DNA of 64,000 nt from assembly GCF_000368085.1 (NCBI RefSeq), contig NZ_KB849239.1, positions 876,972 through 940,971 on the forward strand. The letters are read 5' to 3'. The position numbers and the translations under genes were made by a program. The DNA comes from Acinetobacter nosocomialis NIPH 2119. GTDB lineage: Bacteria; Pseudomonadota; Gammaproteobacteria; Pseudomonadales; Moraxellaceae. Shown here in pieces: positions 25,511 through 35,179 of this stretch. Each line of letters starts with the position of its first letter. Within the stretch, counting starts at the first letter, position 1. The notes below the pieces were generated by a model. The model saw only the letters and a list, made by a program, of their open reading frames with translations. It made no database searches and was not told where the DNA came from.

Positions 25511-27093
25511 GATAAAGCCTCCCCATTAACAGCTGCTTTTGGCTCTTGTTTTTCAAAATGGTATTTACCAGTGTGAAGTGAGCTTGGTCCTAAGCGAGCA
25601 AATTTAATCATTAAGTACATTTCAATAATTAAAAGGACGGTATAGAACGCTGCTAACGCGAGGATGGAACCCCACACATCGCCTGTACTTAAACTTGAAG
25701 CTGATAAGTGTGTTGGTAAAATCTCACCAATAGACCACGGCTGACGGCCGCCCTCAGCTACATACCAACCAGTTTGTGCAGCAATCCATGGAAGTGGTAA
25801 GGCAAATAATGCATATTTAAGTAGCCAAGGTTTATTCTCAGCATTTCTTTTCGCAACAGCCCAAGTCGCTAAAATGAAAAGAAGCAACATTAAGAAACCA
25901 GATGCAACCATTGCACGGAACGAGAAGAATAACGCTGTAACATTTGGAACAGTATCTTTCACAGCTGCTTGAATGTTTTGTTCGCTTGCATCTACAACAT
26001 TTGGTGCATATTTTTTAAGAAGTAGGCCATAACCTAAATCTTTTTGATTTTTTTCAAATGAAGCTAACAACTCAGGTGAGCGATCACCAGCACGTAGTTT
26101 TTCAAGTTCAGCATAAGCAAGCATACCGTTACGAATACGCACTTCATGCTGTTGCATTAAGTCTTTTAAACCAGTGACTTCTTTAGTTGTTGAACGAGTT
26201 GCAATTAGACCTAATGCATATGGAATTTTAACTGCATAGTCTGTTCGCATTTCTTCATGGTTGGGTACACCAAATAATGTAAATGGGGCTGGAGCAGGGT
26301 GAGTATCCCATTCGGCTTCAATTGCAGCGAGTTTAGTTTTTTGCACATCACCTAGCTCATAACCAGATTCATCACCAAGCAAAATCACTGAAAGTGTAGA
26401 GGCAAGACCAAAAATGGCAGCAATTGCAAATGAACGGCGGGCGAAAGGAAGATCACGTTTTTTGAGTAGATAGTAGCTTGAAATGGCAAGTACGAAAATC
26501 GCACCTGTTACATATCCGGCAGAAACAGTATGTACAAATTTAACCTGTGCAACTGGGTTGAAAATAAGTGCACCGAAATCGACAAGCTCCATACGCATGG
26601 TTTCGAAGTTAAATGCTGCACCTACCGGGTTTTGCATCCAGCCATTCGCAACTAAAATCCAGAGCGCTGACATATTAGAGCCAAGAGCAACTAACCAAGT
26701 TACACCTAAATGTTGTACTTTGCTCAGGCGATCCCATCCGAAAAAGAATAAACCAATAAATGTTGACTCAAGGAAGAATGCCATTAAGCCTTCAATTGCT
26801 AATGGTGCACCGAAAATATCACCTACATAATGTGAGTAATATGCCCAGTTTGTCCCGAATTGGAACTCCATGGTTAAGCCTGTAGTTACACCTAAGGCAA
26901 AGTTAATACCAAATAATTTTCCCCAAAACTTAGTCATATCTTTGTAAATTTCTTTACCAGATATCACATAAGTTGTTTCCATAATAGCCAGAATAAATGC
27001 AAGGCCTAGGGTCAAAGGTACGAAAAGAAAGTGATACATTGCGGTCATGGCAAATTGGAACCGCGAAAGATCAACCACGCTTTCAGAAATCAT
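25507..27093 (-). CDS. cydA: Cytochrome bd ubiquinol oxidase subunit I
   Basis: Subunit carrying the quinol site and haems b558, b595 and d; it reduces oxygen to water and works at low oxygen. 528 residues. Seen: the haem b595 histidine in [20 protein letters not shown], the GWDRL motif in [10 protein letters not shown], and the QTGW motif in [16 protein letters not shown]. The Q-loop falls around residues 245-340. I choose ATG at 27093, eight bases after AAGGAG; the longest frame begins with TTG at 27096. The stop of cydP overlaps this ATG by one base (TGATG), implying coupling. Confidence 0.97.
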   Translation of the reverse strand: MISESVVDLSRFQFAMTAMYHFLFVPLTLGLAFILAIMETTYVISGKEIYKDMTKFWGKLFGINFALGVTTGLTMEFQFGTNWAYYSHYVGDIFGAPLAIEGLMAFFLESTFIGLFFFGWDRLSKVQHLGVTWLVALGSNMSALWILVANGWMQNPVGAAFNFETMRMELVDFGALIFNPVAQVKFVHTVSAGYVTGAIFVLAISSYYLLKKRDLPFARRSFAIAAIFGLASTLSVILLGDESGYELGDVQKTKLAAIEAEWDTHPAPAPFTLFGVPNHEEMRTDYAVKIPYALGLIATRSTTKEVTGLKDLMQQHEVRIRNGMLAYAELEKLRAGDRSPELLASFEKNQKDLGYGLLLKKYAPNVVDASEQNIQAAVKDTVPNVTALFFSFRAMVASGFLMLLLFILATWAVAKRNAENKPWLLKYALFALPLPWIAAQTGWYVAEGGRQPWSIGEILPTHLSASSLSTGDVWGSILALAAFYTVLLIIEMYLMIKFARLGPSSLHTGKYHFEKQEPKAAVNGEALS

Positions 27094-27287
27094 CAACGTG
27101 TCTCCTTAATGTGGGAAGTGTTATCGCCTGCAATATGCTCAGCGACTTGATTGTCGAAATTTTTGGGGATAGTGGGAGCGTCAAACCAAATATGTTTGAT
27201 TGTTAAGAGAAGCACGACTTTAATTATTAGAATAATCGTAATTTCTCTAACTAATTTGGCATTAATATCTGGATTTTTAAGGCTCAT
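27093..27287 (-). CDS. cydP: CydP-type small protein preceding cytochrome bd genes
   Basis: 64 residues with one central transmembrane helix ([24 protein letters not shown]) flanked by charged ends. Small proteins of this kind encoded just before cydA are annotated CydP (putative small subunit of cytochrome oxidase). The name is from position and pattern, not from experiments known to me. Start: ATG 27287, with GAGG at acceptable distance; the longer frame to 27317 has no ribosome site. Its stop overlaps the cydA start. It is the first gene of the cyd operon, downstream of a repeat-rich region. Confidence 0.8.
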   Translation of the reverse strand: MSLKNPDINAKLVREITIILIIKVVLLLTIKHIWFDAPTIPKNFDNQVAEHIAGDNTSHIKETR

Positions 27288-27662
27288 AAAATAAACCTCG
27301 ATACATATTAATTTCATTATTAATCAAAATATATTAAAAATAAACAATAAATATATTTTAAATAAAAACTTAATTATCTTTTTTATATAAAACAGTATCT
27401 TATGTATTTAAATAATTTTAAATAAAATATCTTACTAAAATAGTTTGGATTGATTATTAAATCCAACTAAAACACTTGTAAATAAATATTTTAAGTTGAT
27501 TAAAATGGTATGGTTAAATTTAATTCTGATTAAAATGGTTGGATATAATAAAGTTATTTTTATTTCTAACTAAAATAGTTGGATTAATTTTAATTAAAAA
27601 ATAAAAAGATAGAAGGGAATAATAAAGTTATTAAACTGATAAAAGACAAAAATTATGGAAAA
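27288..27662. promoter_or_regulatory. Repeat-rich promoter region of the cyd operon
   Basis: Strongly AT-rich, no credible gene. It contains a degenerate repeat close to RAYTAAAATRGTTGGATT at about 27433-27451, 27498-27515, 27528-27545 and 27568-27585. The first copy is followed by an inverted half (AATCCAACTA, 27460-27469), making a near-palindrome centred about 27456. These may be sites for a regulator of cytochrome bd synthesis. Confidence 0.5.
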
Positions 27663-28271
27663 TTAATCGGGTGCAAAAAGATCGTTTGATAAGGAGATTT
27701 TTTTGGCAACATAATGGCTCTTATGCACTTTAATAAGAATGACTTGTGAATATAATTCTAGCTCGCCATATTCTGGTTCAACTTGCACGTAGTGTAGTTG
27801 GCCGAACTCATCACGTACACGTGCTTGAGCTGAAAAACCGGGTCTGGCACTACCACTAGAGATAGTTGCTAGTCGCCCTAAAAGATTGTAATTGGTATGT
27901 GTATGCTTTGGTTTAATCACTTGATCAAGACAATGAATCATAAATACGGTAAAAAAGATTGCAATGACCAGTGCAGGGATGATTAAGTAAAACGGGGTGA
28001 TAAAGTAATGCTGTATAGCAAAGAAAGACAGCTGTAAGAAGTAACCAGCAAAACTGAAATTAATGAGTAAAAAAACAAAAATTAGAGCTTTAGAAAACTT
28101 AACATTAAGTATAGGTGAGTTAGTAAGCCAGTCTGGTGCAATTTTTTTTAGGAGTTGACTTGGCCGTAACCCGATATACATACCAATAGTTTCTACCACA
28201 CTGAGCAATATCAAAGCCACAACACTTAAATGAAATGGCATAAGATAATAATTAAAAAAGAAATCAGCCAT
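27663..28271 (-). CDS. YqiJ/OB-fold (DUF1449-like) membrane protein
   Basis: 202 residues. Three or more hydrophobic helices (about residues 12-32, 62-88 and 92-112) are followed by a soluble C-terminal domain with LLGRLATISSGSARPGFSAQARVRDEFG and YVQVEPE, typical of the OB-fold tail in the YqiJ/DUF1449 family. In other bacteria such proteins lie next to a flotillin-like gene (YqiK); no flotillin gene is adjacent here. This may be an orphan. The gene is the third of a small leftward group: sugar kinase, Rieske protein, then this one. Confidence 0.75.
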   Translation of the reverse strand: MADFFFNYYLMPFHLSVVALILLSVVETIGMYIGLRPSQLLKKIAPDWLTNSPILNVKFSKALIFVFLLINFSFAGYFLQLSFFAIQHYFITPFYLIIPALVIAIFFTVFMIHCLDQVIKPKHTHTNYNLLGRLATISSGSARPGFSAQARVRDEFGQLHYVQVEPEYGELELYSQVILIKVHKSHYVAKKISLSNDLFAPD

Positions 28272-28296
28272 GGTAGAAACTCTAATGTTGATGATC

Positions 28297-28605
28297 TCAG
28301 TCTACGATATAAATACCGCCATCTGAATGTACTTTAATCTCAACTTTATTTAAAAAATCACCTAAACAAGGACCTGAAATACATTCGCCAGTTTCCACGT
28401 TAAATAAAGCACCGTGAGTAGAGCATTGAATATATTCTTTGTCTTGGTCTAGAAATTGATTTTCTAAATACTCAAGTTCGGTTTGCAAATGCGGGCATAA
28501 ATTCTGATAGGCATAGAATGAGCCATCACGCTGTGTAATGAAAATAGTCGTTCCTTGTAAAGTGTCAAAAGCTCTAGCTTCACGCTCAGGAACTTCTTCC
28601 GTCAT
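28297..28605 (-). CDS. Rieske 2Fe-2S ferredoxin-like protein
   Basis: 102 residues with both cluster motifs: C-x-H in NLCPHLQTELEYLEN and C-x2-H in YIQCSTHGALFNVETGEC, with the loop GPCLGDFLNKVEI after it. The protein resembles small soluble Rieske ferredoxins of the NirD/bacterial ferredoxin type and would carry electrons in the cytoplasm. I take ATG 28605, which has AAGGA at ideal spacing; the longer frame to 28668 overlaps the previous gene's end and lacks a ribosome site. It lies 16 bases after the kinase gene, so probably they are co-transcribed. Its redox partner is not identified. Confidence 0.9.
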   Translation of the reverse strand: MTEEVPEREARAFDTLQGTTIFITQRDGSFYAYQNLCPHLQTELEYLENQFLDQDKEYIQCSTHGALFNVETGECISGPCLGDFLNKVEIKVHSDGGIYIVD

Positions 28606-28621
28606 ACAGATCCTTTCCATT

Positions 28622-29626
28622 TCAAGCACATTCCTTCTGAAAATTTTCGAGAAGTTTAGCATAGTCATTAATGGCTAAACGAGGACCAAATTGAGACACA
28701 ACTTCACTAGAAATTAAGATGGCTAACTGCGCCGCAGCAGTTAAATCTTCATGATGATTTAATGCATAGAGGAAGGCACCAGCAAAAGCATCACCAGCAC
28801 CATTCGTATCTACAGCTTCTACGTGACGGCCAGGTACATGAAAATGTTGGGTTGAATTTGCAACTAAAGCACCTTTGGCACTTTGTGTAATCACAACAGT
28901 ATGGTTTTTAAAACGCAATTGAGTGAGTGCATCCTCAATAGTAGAAGTATTGGTATACATTAAAGCTTCTTGTTCATTACAGAACAATAAATCTACACCA
29001 TCATCCATAAGCTCTTCTAAGCCTTCACGTGCGTATTGAACCATTGCAGGGTCTGATAAAGATAATGCAATTTTAACGCCGTGAGCTTTAGCTATTTCTC
29101 GAGCTTGTTTTACTGCTTTACGTGCCGTTTCACTCGTAGAAAGGTAGCCTTCAATATAAAGCCATTTTGCTGTTTTTAATGGCTCAAAATCGATTTGGTC
29201 TTGAGAGAGTTCAGCTGTAATACCTAAATAGGTATGCATGGTACGCTCAGAATCTGGACTAATAAGTACCATACAGGTGCCTGTTACACCTTCACTGATT
29301 GACTTTGGCGTAGTCTGAATGCCTGCATCATTTAGACCTTGCAGATAAATTGAACCCAAATCATCGTTGCCAACGCGGCAACCATAAAAAGCAGTTCCAC
29401 CTAATGCACTAAAAGCTACAGTTGTATTTGCAGCAGAACCACCACTTGCTTGGCCTTTGTAGTCTTGAGTTTGCTTTAATTTTTCATAAAGGGCAGATTG
29501 TGTTTCACCGTCAGACAACTGCATGGTGCCTTTTTGTAAGCCTTGCTGACTAAGAAAATCATCAGACACTTTAAATTCTTGGTCGATTAATGCATTACCA
29601 ATTGCAAAAAGATCTACAGTTGCCAT
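28622..29626 (-). CDS. PfkB-family sugar/adenosine kinase
   Basis: 334 residues. The ribokinase fold is clear: opening FAIGNALIDQEFKV, the substrate motif QASGGSAANTTVAFSALGG, and the catalytic region AVDTNGAGDAFAGAFLYAL with the Asp base. The annotation as adenosine kinase is common for this bacterial subgroup, but the substrate cannot be proven from sequence. The frame can start at GTG 29638, but ATG 29626 is preferred. The Rieske gene follows after 16 bases. Divergent to it is a TonB-dependent receptor, with a Fur-like site in between. Confidence 0.88.
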   Translation of the reverse strand: MATVDLFAIGNALIDQEFKVSDDFLSQQGLQKGTMQLSDGETQSALYEKLKQTQDYKGQASGGSAANTTVAFSALGGTAFYGCRVGNDDLGSIYLQGLNDAGIQTTPKSISEGVTGTCMVLISPDSERTMHTYLGITAELSQDQIDFEPLKTAKWLYIEGYLSTSETARKAVKQAREIAKAHGVKIALSLSDPAMVQYAREGLEELMDDGVDLLFCNEQEALMYTNTSTIEDALTQLRFKNHTVVITQSAKGALVANSTQHFHVPGRHVEAVDTNGAGDAFAGAFLYALNHHEDLTAAAQLAILISSEVVSQFGPRLAINDYAKLLENFQKECA

Positions 29627-29770
29627 ATGTGTTGTCACAGAATAAAAAATCAGACTGATAATTTTACACCATTGCTCACATTTGCTGTAGTTTATTGAAT
29701 AAAATTCAGGTAATTCAGCAGTTAGTAGAGTTTTATTGTTTGCCTAAGCAATCGAAATATTCTTTTTAAT

Positions 29771-29808
29771 AAATATTATCAATTAATAATGATTCTTGAT
29801 AATATTTA
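29771..29808. promoter_or_regulatory. Fur-like operator with an outer inverted repeat
   Basis: Between the kinase and the receptor genes, AAATATTATCAA (29771-29782) is the exact inverse complement of TTGATAATATTT (29797-29808). Inside lies AATAATGATTCTTGATAAT, close to the GATAATGATAATCATTATC Fur consensus. It sits about 60-90 bases upstream of the siderophore receptor ATG, as expected for an iron-repressed promoter. Confidence 0.7.
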
Positions 29809-29863
29809 CAAATGTATAGTATTTCATTGAAACTTCGCCTGAAATTATTCATAGCGAACTTAC

Positions 29864-31969
29864 ATGAAACGTTCTATTTTATTTATTTCATCAGTTGGGG
29901 TTATAACAGGCCAAGTATATGCTGCAGAGACAGACTTACAGGCTGTAACCAACCTTCCAACGATTTCAGTAAAAGCTGAGAAGGAAAACAGTTTAAAACA
30001 AGAGGTAGGACAAGCATCAAGTGCCACTAAAGGACTTATGCAATTAAAAGATGTTCCTCAAATTGTAAATGTTGTACCGAAACAAATTCTAAGAGAGCAG
30101 ACAGTGACTTCTATGCAAGGTGCTTTGCAAAACGTTGCTGGTTTGAGCTTTAGTGTGGGGGATGGGCAACGTGATCAGGTCATGATTCGCGGTTTCTCTG
30201 CAATCACAGATAATTATGTAGATGGTATTCGCGATGATGCTTTGTATTTTCGTGATATGTCGAATGTTGAACGAGTTGAGGTACTAAAAGGACCTGCTTC
30301 TGTATTATATGGACGTGGTTCGGCGGGAGGTTTAGTCAATAAAATTAATAAAAAACCAATGGATCAATCCTTGCGTGAAGTGAGCCTGATTGGCAGTACT
30401 ACAGGGCAACGTCGTGCAGAAGTCGATGTAAATGAAAAAGTAGCCGAGAATGTTAAAGTTCGTTTAACTGGTGCAGTTGAAGACTCAGATGGTTATCGCG
30501 ATCAGGCATTTTTAAAACGACAGGCGGTGGCTCCATCTGTACAGTGGGATATTACTGATAAAACCAAACTTTTACTTCAGGCCGACTACTTGCACGATGA
30601 TCGTCTAGCTGATCAAGGTTTCCCGACAGATCCAATTACAGGTAAACCAGTTAAGACAAATCCTAAAACTTTTTATGGTGCATTAAACGGTAAAGAAGTT
30701 GGGGATGTCGATACTGAAATCTCAAGCCAGACTATCAGCTTGGATCATGAGTTTAATAATCAACTCAAATATCATGGTGCAGTTCGCCACTATAACTACT
30801 CGTTAGACCGTCAATATAGTGTAGCTTCTCATCAAGATTCTAAAAAAAATAAATTGCCAGCTGATCAAATTCAATTAAGTCAAAGTAAGCGGATACGTAA
30901 TGAAGATGGCGTGTATATTCAGCAAGAACTGAGTACTTTATTTAATACAGGTTTTTTAAAGCACAATACATTAATTGGTGCTGAATATAGTAAGCAGCAC
31001 AAAGATGAACTTGTGTGGAGCAAAGCTCGCCAAATTATCAATATATTCAACCCTGAGCTTGAAAATTGGGCTCCATTAGATACAAGTATTGCTGCGGAAA
31101 CTAATAATAGTAATACTTTTGAAACCTATGGTATCTATTTACAAAATTTAATGACAGTTACAGATCAGCTGAAAGTTTTAGTTGGTTTACGTTACGACAA
31201 TCTATCACAAGATCGTAATAATAAAGTGAAGTCTCAAATATTAAATAGAACGGATAACACTTACTCTCCACGAATCGGGTTGGTTTATCAGCCATTGAGC
31301 AATCTTTCACTTTACACTTCATATAACCGTTCTTTCCAGCCTTTAGCTGATTCATTTGTTTTATATACAAATAGTGCTGATTTAAGTCCTACAAAAACTG
31401 AAAATGTTGAAGTCGGTGCAAAATGGGATGTGAATGATCAATTGAACGTGACATTGGCTTTATTTGAAATGAGCCAAACCAATATTCAAAACCAAGATCC
31501 AGCTAATCCAAATCAAGCATTATTGGCAGGCGAGCAAAAAACAAAAGGTGTTGAACTTTCATTAACAGGTCAGTTGACTGATCAGTTGTCAGTGCTAGCT
31601 GGCTATTCTTATATGGATGGTAAGATTGAAAAGTCGACTGTTGGATTTACGGGTAATCACTCAGCGCTTACGCCAAACAACACAGCTAACCTGTGGTTAA
31701 AATATCAAATTAATGATCATTGGTATGCAGCTGTAGGTGGTCGTGGTGAATCATCACGCTTTAGTGCGCCAGACAACAAAAACGTTTTACCTGGATATGC
31801 GGTTGTAAATGCAGCTTTAGGTTATCAAAGTGAACGTTATGATGTGAACTTAAACCTAAATAATTTGTTTGATCGCGATTATTTTGTTTCAGGCCATAGT
31901 GGAGCAAATGATTCAAATATGATGGGTGACCCTTTAAATGCTCAAGTCGCACTTCGCTATCGTTTTTAA
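29864..31969 (+). CDS. TonB-dependent siderophore receptor (Fiu/FcuA-like)
   Basis: Outer membrane importer of ferric siderophore, powered by TonB. 701 residues: signal peptide of about 20 residues ending VYA, a TonB-box-like segment TISVKAE near residue 32, the plug (about 55-160; DVPQIVNVVPKQIL, then VMIRGFSAITDNYVDGIRD and VERVEVLKGPASVLYGRGSAGG), then a 22-strand barrel ending in the typical terminal phenylalanine (ALRYRF). The VDGIRD and LKGPASVLYGRG patterns put it with the catecholate/hydroxamate receptors like Fiu and FcuA; the actual siderophore is not determined. A Fur-like site upstream indicates iron repression. Confidence 0.92.
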   Translation: MKRSILFISSVGVITGQVYAAETDLQAVTNLPTISVKAEKENSLKQEVGQASSATKGLMQLKDVPQIVNVVPKQILREQTVTSMQGALQNVAGLSFSVGDGQRDQVMIRGFSAITDNYVDGIRDDALYFRDMSNVERVEVLKGPASVLYGRGSAGGLVNKINKKPMDQSLREVSLIGSTTGQRRAEVDVNEKVAENVKVRLTGAVEDSDGYRDQAFLKRQAVAPSVQWDITDKTKLLLQADYLHDDRLADQGFPTDPITGKPVKTNPKTFYGALNGKEVGDVDTEISSQTISLDHEFNNQLKYHGAVRHYNYSLDRQYSVASHQDSKKNKLPADQIQLSQSKRIRNEDGVYIQQELSTLFNTGFLKHNTLIGAEYSKQHKDELVWSKARQIINIFNPELENWAPLDTSIAAETNNSNTFETYGIYLQNLMTVTDQLKVLVGLRYDNLSQDRNNKVKSQILNRTDNTYSPRIGLVYQPLSNLSLYTSYNRSFQPLADSFVLYTNSADLSPTKTENVEVGAKWDVNDQLNVTLALFEMSQTNIQNQDPANPNQALLAGEQKTKGVELSLTGQLTDQLSVLAGYSYMDGKIEKSTVGFTGNHSALTPNNTANLWLKYQINDHWYAAVGGRGESSRFSAPDNKNVLPGYAVVNAALGYQSERYDVNLNLNNLFDRDYFVSGHSGANDSNMMGDPLNAQVALRYRF

Positions 31970-31981
31970 TTGAAAAAGTCT

Positions 31982-32012
31982 AAAAAGCTCATCATCTTGG
32001 TGAGCTTTTTTA
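31982..32012 (+). terminator. Intrinsic terminator after the siderophore receptor
   Basis: AAAAAGCTCA pairs with TGAGCTTTTT around a 9-base loop, followed by T. Confidence 0.9.
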
Positions 32013-32219
32013 TTTGTCGTGTAGCATATAGATAGTATTAAAAGGTTTTGTTCTGGTAGGATACAACTAAGCTGGCTATGTGCTTGATATCAAAGCTATG
32101 CCCATGAAAACTAATACTCAACAAAAACATAGTATTTTACTTGGCTTTTGTTCGCCAATCTCAAGCCGACTCAGGCTATAATGAGACTTATTCACTTATC
32201 CGATATGTTAGGAGATCAC

Positions 32220-35159
32220 ATGACTGTAGATGTCACTGAAACCATTTCTCAAACTGTTCACCCTGCGTTTCAGTTGCTACGTCAGCACCATGTTGAAGCA
32301 TTAGATATTTTAGTGTCTGAATATAAGCATAAAGTCACAGGTGCGGTGCATTATCACTTGGCAACTGATTATGATGAAAATGTATTTCTTGTTGCGTTCA
32401 GAACACAACCTATGGACTCTAAAGGAACTGCACATATTTTAGAGCATACTGCTTTATGTGGCTCTGAAAAGTTTCCTGTTCGTGATCCATTCTTCTTAAT
32501 GATTCGCCGTTCATTAAATACATTTATGAACGCGTTTACAGCAGCAGATTGGACAGCCTATCCATTTGCAACTCAAAATAAGAAAGATTTCCAAAACTTA
32601 CTCTCTGTTTATCTTGATGCAGCTTTCTCGGCAAATTTGAATCCTCTTGATTTTGCTCAAGAAGGAATCCGTATTGAACTTGAAAACGGTCAGCCTGTAT
32701 ATAAAGGCGTAGTGTTCAATGAAATGAAAGGTGCGATGAGTGCGCCGTCTGACCAGCTTTATCATCAGTTAGCTCATCATCTATTCCCTGAAACTACATA
32801 TCACTACAACTCAGGTGGTGATCCAAAAGACATTCCTGACTTAACCTATGAACAGTTAGTCGAATTTTATAAAACCCATTACCATCCAAGTAATGCGGTA
32901 TTTATGACTTTCGGTAACCAAACGGCGTATGAGTTACAAGAGCAATTTGAAAAACTAGCTCTACATAAATTTACTGCGGGTACAACTTTATATTCAAAAC
33001 CAGAAAAACGTTTAACAGCTCCTGTTGAAGTCACTGAAACCTATGCTGTTGATGGTGATGAGTTAAAAGACAAAACTTACCATGTGTTGTCTTGGTTGTT
33101 ACCACAAGCAAGTGATATCAAACTACGTCTAGGTATGCGTTTGGTCGAAGGTGTTTTACTAGAAAACTCTGCTTCACCACTACGTCATTATTTAGAAACT
33201 TGTGGTTATGCTCAGTCGACTGGTCCTTTAATGGGAGTAGACGACAGTAATTTTGAAATGACATTCTATTGCGGCGTTCAAGGTTCAAATCCAGAGCATG
33301 CACAAAGCTTTAGAGATGGTGTCTTAAATGTTTTACGTGAAGTGGCTGCAAAACCAATTGACTCATCGTTAGTTGATGCAATTTTGCATCAAATCGAATT
33401 GCATCAACGTGAAATTAATGGTGATGGCACACCATATGGCTTAAGCCTGATCTTAAATGGTTTAAGTGGTGCTATTCACCATAACGACCCGATTCAAATT
33501 TGGGATGTTGACAGTGCTATTGCTCAGGTTAAAGAAGAACTTCAAGACCCAATGTGGTTATCTAATTTAATTCAAACACATTTGTTAGATAATCCGCACC
33601 GCGTACAAATGACTTTAGTACCTGATGCAACTAAGTCAGCGAAAGAGCAAGAAGCTGAAAAAGCACGTTTAGCTGCGATTGGTGAAAAGCTCACTGAAGA
33701 AGACAAAGCAGAGATCGTTGCTAAAACCAAAGCGTTACAAGAACGTCAAGATACGCCAGATAATCTTGAGCTATTACCAAAAGTAGGCCTAGAAGACGTT
33801 CCAGCTGACTTGCATATTGTACAAGGTCAATTGCGCGAAATTATCTGTAATCGAATGGATACGCCGTTGAATTTGTATCATGCAGGAACGAATGGTATTT
33901 ACTATCAACAAGTTCTCATTCAGATTCCTGATGATGTTGTTAAATCGCCATACTTTAATTTGCTCTCTATCTTAATGGGTGAAGTTGGTGCAGGTGAGTA
34001 TGATTATCTTGAACTACAAAACTTACAAACAGCTGTAAGTGGTGGTTTGGGAATGGGTGCTTCGTTGCGTAGCAAAGTTGACGATAAAGACAAAATTAGC
34101 GCTTGGTTAACATTAACGACTAAATCTCTAACGCAGAAGTTTGATGCAATTCATTTATTGAAATTAGCATTTGAACAACTCCGCTTTGATGAAAAAGAGC
34201 GAATTATTGAGTTGTTGCAACAACGTAAGACACGCTGGCAGTCTCGTTTATCTGGTGCTGGTCATAGCTACGCGATGCAGATCGCTTCTCGTAATATGAG
34301 TGCATTGGCTCAACGTGACTATCAAAACACAGGTTTAGGTGCGTTGAACTGGTTAGGCGAGCTTGTTACTAACATTACTCAAGACGATGCTGCTTATGAT
34401 GCCCTGATTGCTGAATTGAAGCATATCCATACCAAACTATTGCAAGCGCCTAAACAGTTCTTGCTTGTATGTGAAGAGCATCAGTCAGAGCGTTTAGTTG
34501 AAGAAATTCAAAACGTTTGGGATAAATTAAACGTTGATACAGCAGCGGCTGAGTTAACCCAAGTCGAGCAAGAAAATGATAATGAACATGAAGCTTGGTT
34601 AATTCAAACCAATGTTCAGTTCTGTGCCTCTGCATATCAAGCAGTTGAAGTGTCTCATCCGGATGCGGCACCTTTAATGGTATTGGCAGCCTACTTGCGT
34701 AATGGCTTCTTGCACAGCGCTATCCGTGAAAAAGGTGGTGCTTATGGTGGTGGTGCTAGCTATGATGGAAATGCATGTTCATTCCGTTTCTTTAGTTACC
34801 GTGATCCTCGTTTAGCTGACACGTTTAAAGACTTTGAAGCGAGTGTGCAATGGTTGTTAAATACAGAGCAACAACCTCATCAGCTTGAAGAAGCAATTCT
34901 TGGTTTGGTGGCGAGTATGGATAAACCTGGTTCACCAGCAGGTGAGGCAATTACAGCGTGTTATGCACTGTTACATGCAAGAACTCCAACTTTCCGTCGT
35001 ACCTTACGTGAAAGATTATTGCATGTAACTTTAGATGATTTACAACGTGTTGCACGTCAATATTTAATTGAACAAACACCTGTAAAAGCTGTGGTTGCAC
35101 CTTTTGCAAAACGTGATGAATTGCAACAACTGGGCTTTACGATTAAACAAGTTAATTAA
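32220..35159 (+). CDS. M16C (PreP-like) zinc metallopeptidase
   Basis: 979 residues, a large two-halves insulinase-family peptidase. The inverted zinc motif HILEH (His72, Glu75, His76) is followed by the distal glutamate in VVFNEMKGAMS. The next sequence TALCGSEKFPVRDPF matches presequence-peptidase homologues (PreP, yeast Cym1), which degrade peptides within a closed chamber. It is cytoplasmic or periplasmic; no signal peptide is visible. I start at ATG 32220 after TAGGAG; the longest frame from 32148 adds 24 unlikely residues. The next gene, pldA, begins 20 bases after the stop, so both may be co-transcribed, though their roles differ. Confidence 0.93.
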   Translation: MTVDVTETISQTVHPAFQLLRQHHVEALDILVSEYKHKVTGAVHYHLATDYDENVFLVAFRTQPMDSKGTAHILEHTALCGSEKFPVRDPFFLMIRRSLNTFMNAFTAADWTAYPFATQNKKDFQNLLSVYLDAAFSANLNPLDFAQEGIRIELENGQPVYKGVVFNEMKGAMSAPSDQLYHQLAHHLFPETTYHYNSGGDPKDIPDLTYEQLVEFYKTHYHPSNAVFMTFGNQTAYELQEQFEKLALHKFTAGTTLYSKPEKRLTAPVEVTETYAVDGDELKDKTYHVLSWLLPQASDIKLRLGMRLVEGVLLENSASPLRHYLETCGYAQSTGPLMGVDDSNFEMTFYCGVQGSNPEHAQSFRDGVLNVLREVAAKPIDSSLVDAILHQIELHQREINGDGTPYGLSLILNGLSGAIHHNDPIQIWDVDSAIAQVKEELQDPMWLSNLIQTHLLDNPHRVQMTLVPDATKSAKEQEAEKARLAAIGEKLTEEDKAEIVAKTKALQERQDTPDNLELLPKVGLEDVPADLHIVQGQLREIICNRMDTPLNLYHAGTNGIYYQQVLIQIPDDVVKSPYFNLLSILMGEVGAGEYDYLELQNLQTAVSGGLGMGASLRSKVDDKDKISAWLTLTTKSLTQKFDAIHLLKLAFEQLRFDEKERIIELLQQRKTRWQSRLSGAGHSYAMQIASRNMSALAQRDYQNTGLGALNWLGELVTNITQDDAAYDALIAELKHIHTKLLQAPKQFLLVCEEHQSERLVEEIQNVWDKLNVDTAAAELTQVEQENDNEHEAWLIQTNVQFCASAYQAVEVSHPDAAPLMVLAAYLRNGFLHSAIREKGGAYGGGASYDGNACSFRFFSYRDPRLADTFKDFEASVQWLLNTEQQPHQLEEAILGLVASMDKPGSPAGEAITACYALLHARTPTFRRTLRERLLHVTLDDLQRVARQYLIEQTPVKAVVAPFAKRDELQQLGFTIKQVN

Positions 35160-35179
35160 AATAAAAATTGGAGATGAAC

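Noticed and set aside
26483..26830. 115-codon frame antisense to cydA
   Set aside because: Shadow of cydA, whose motifs are complete.
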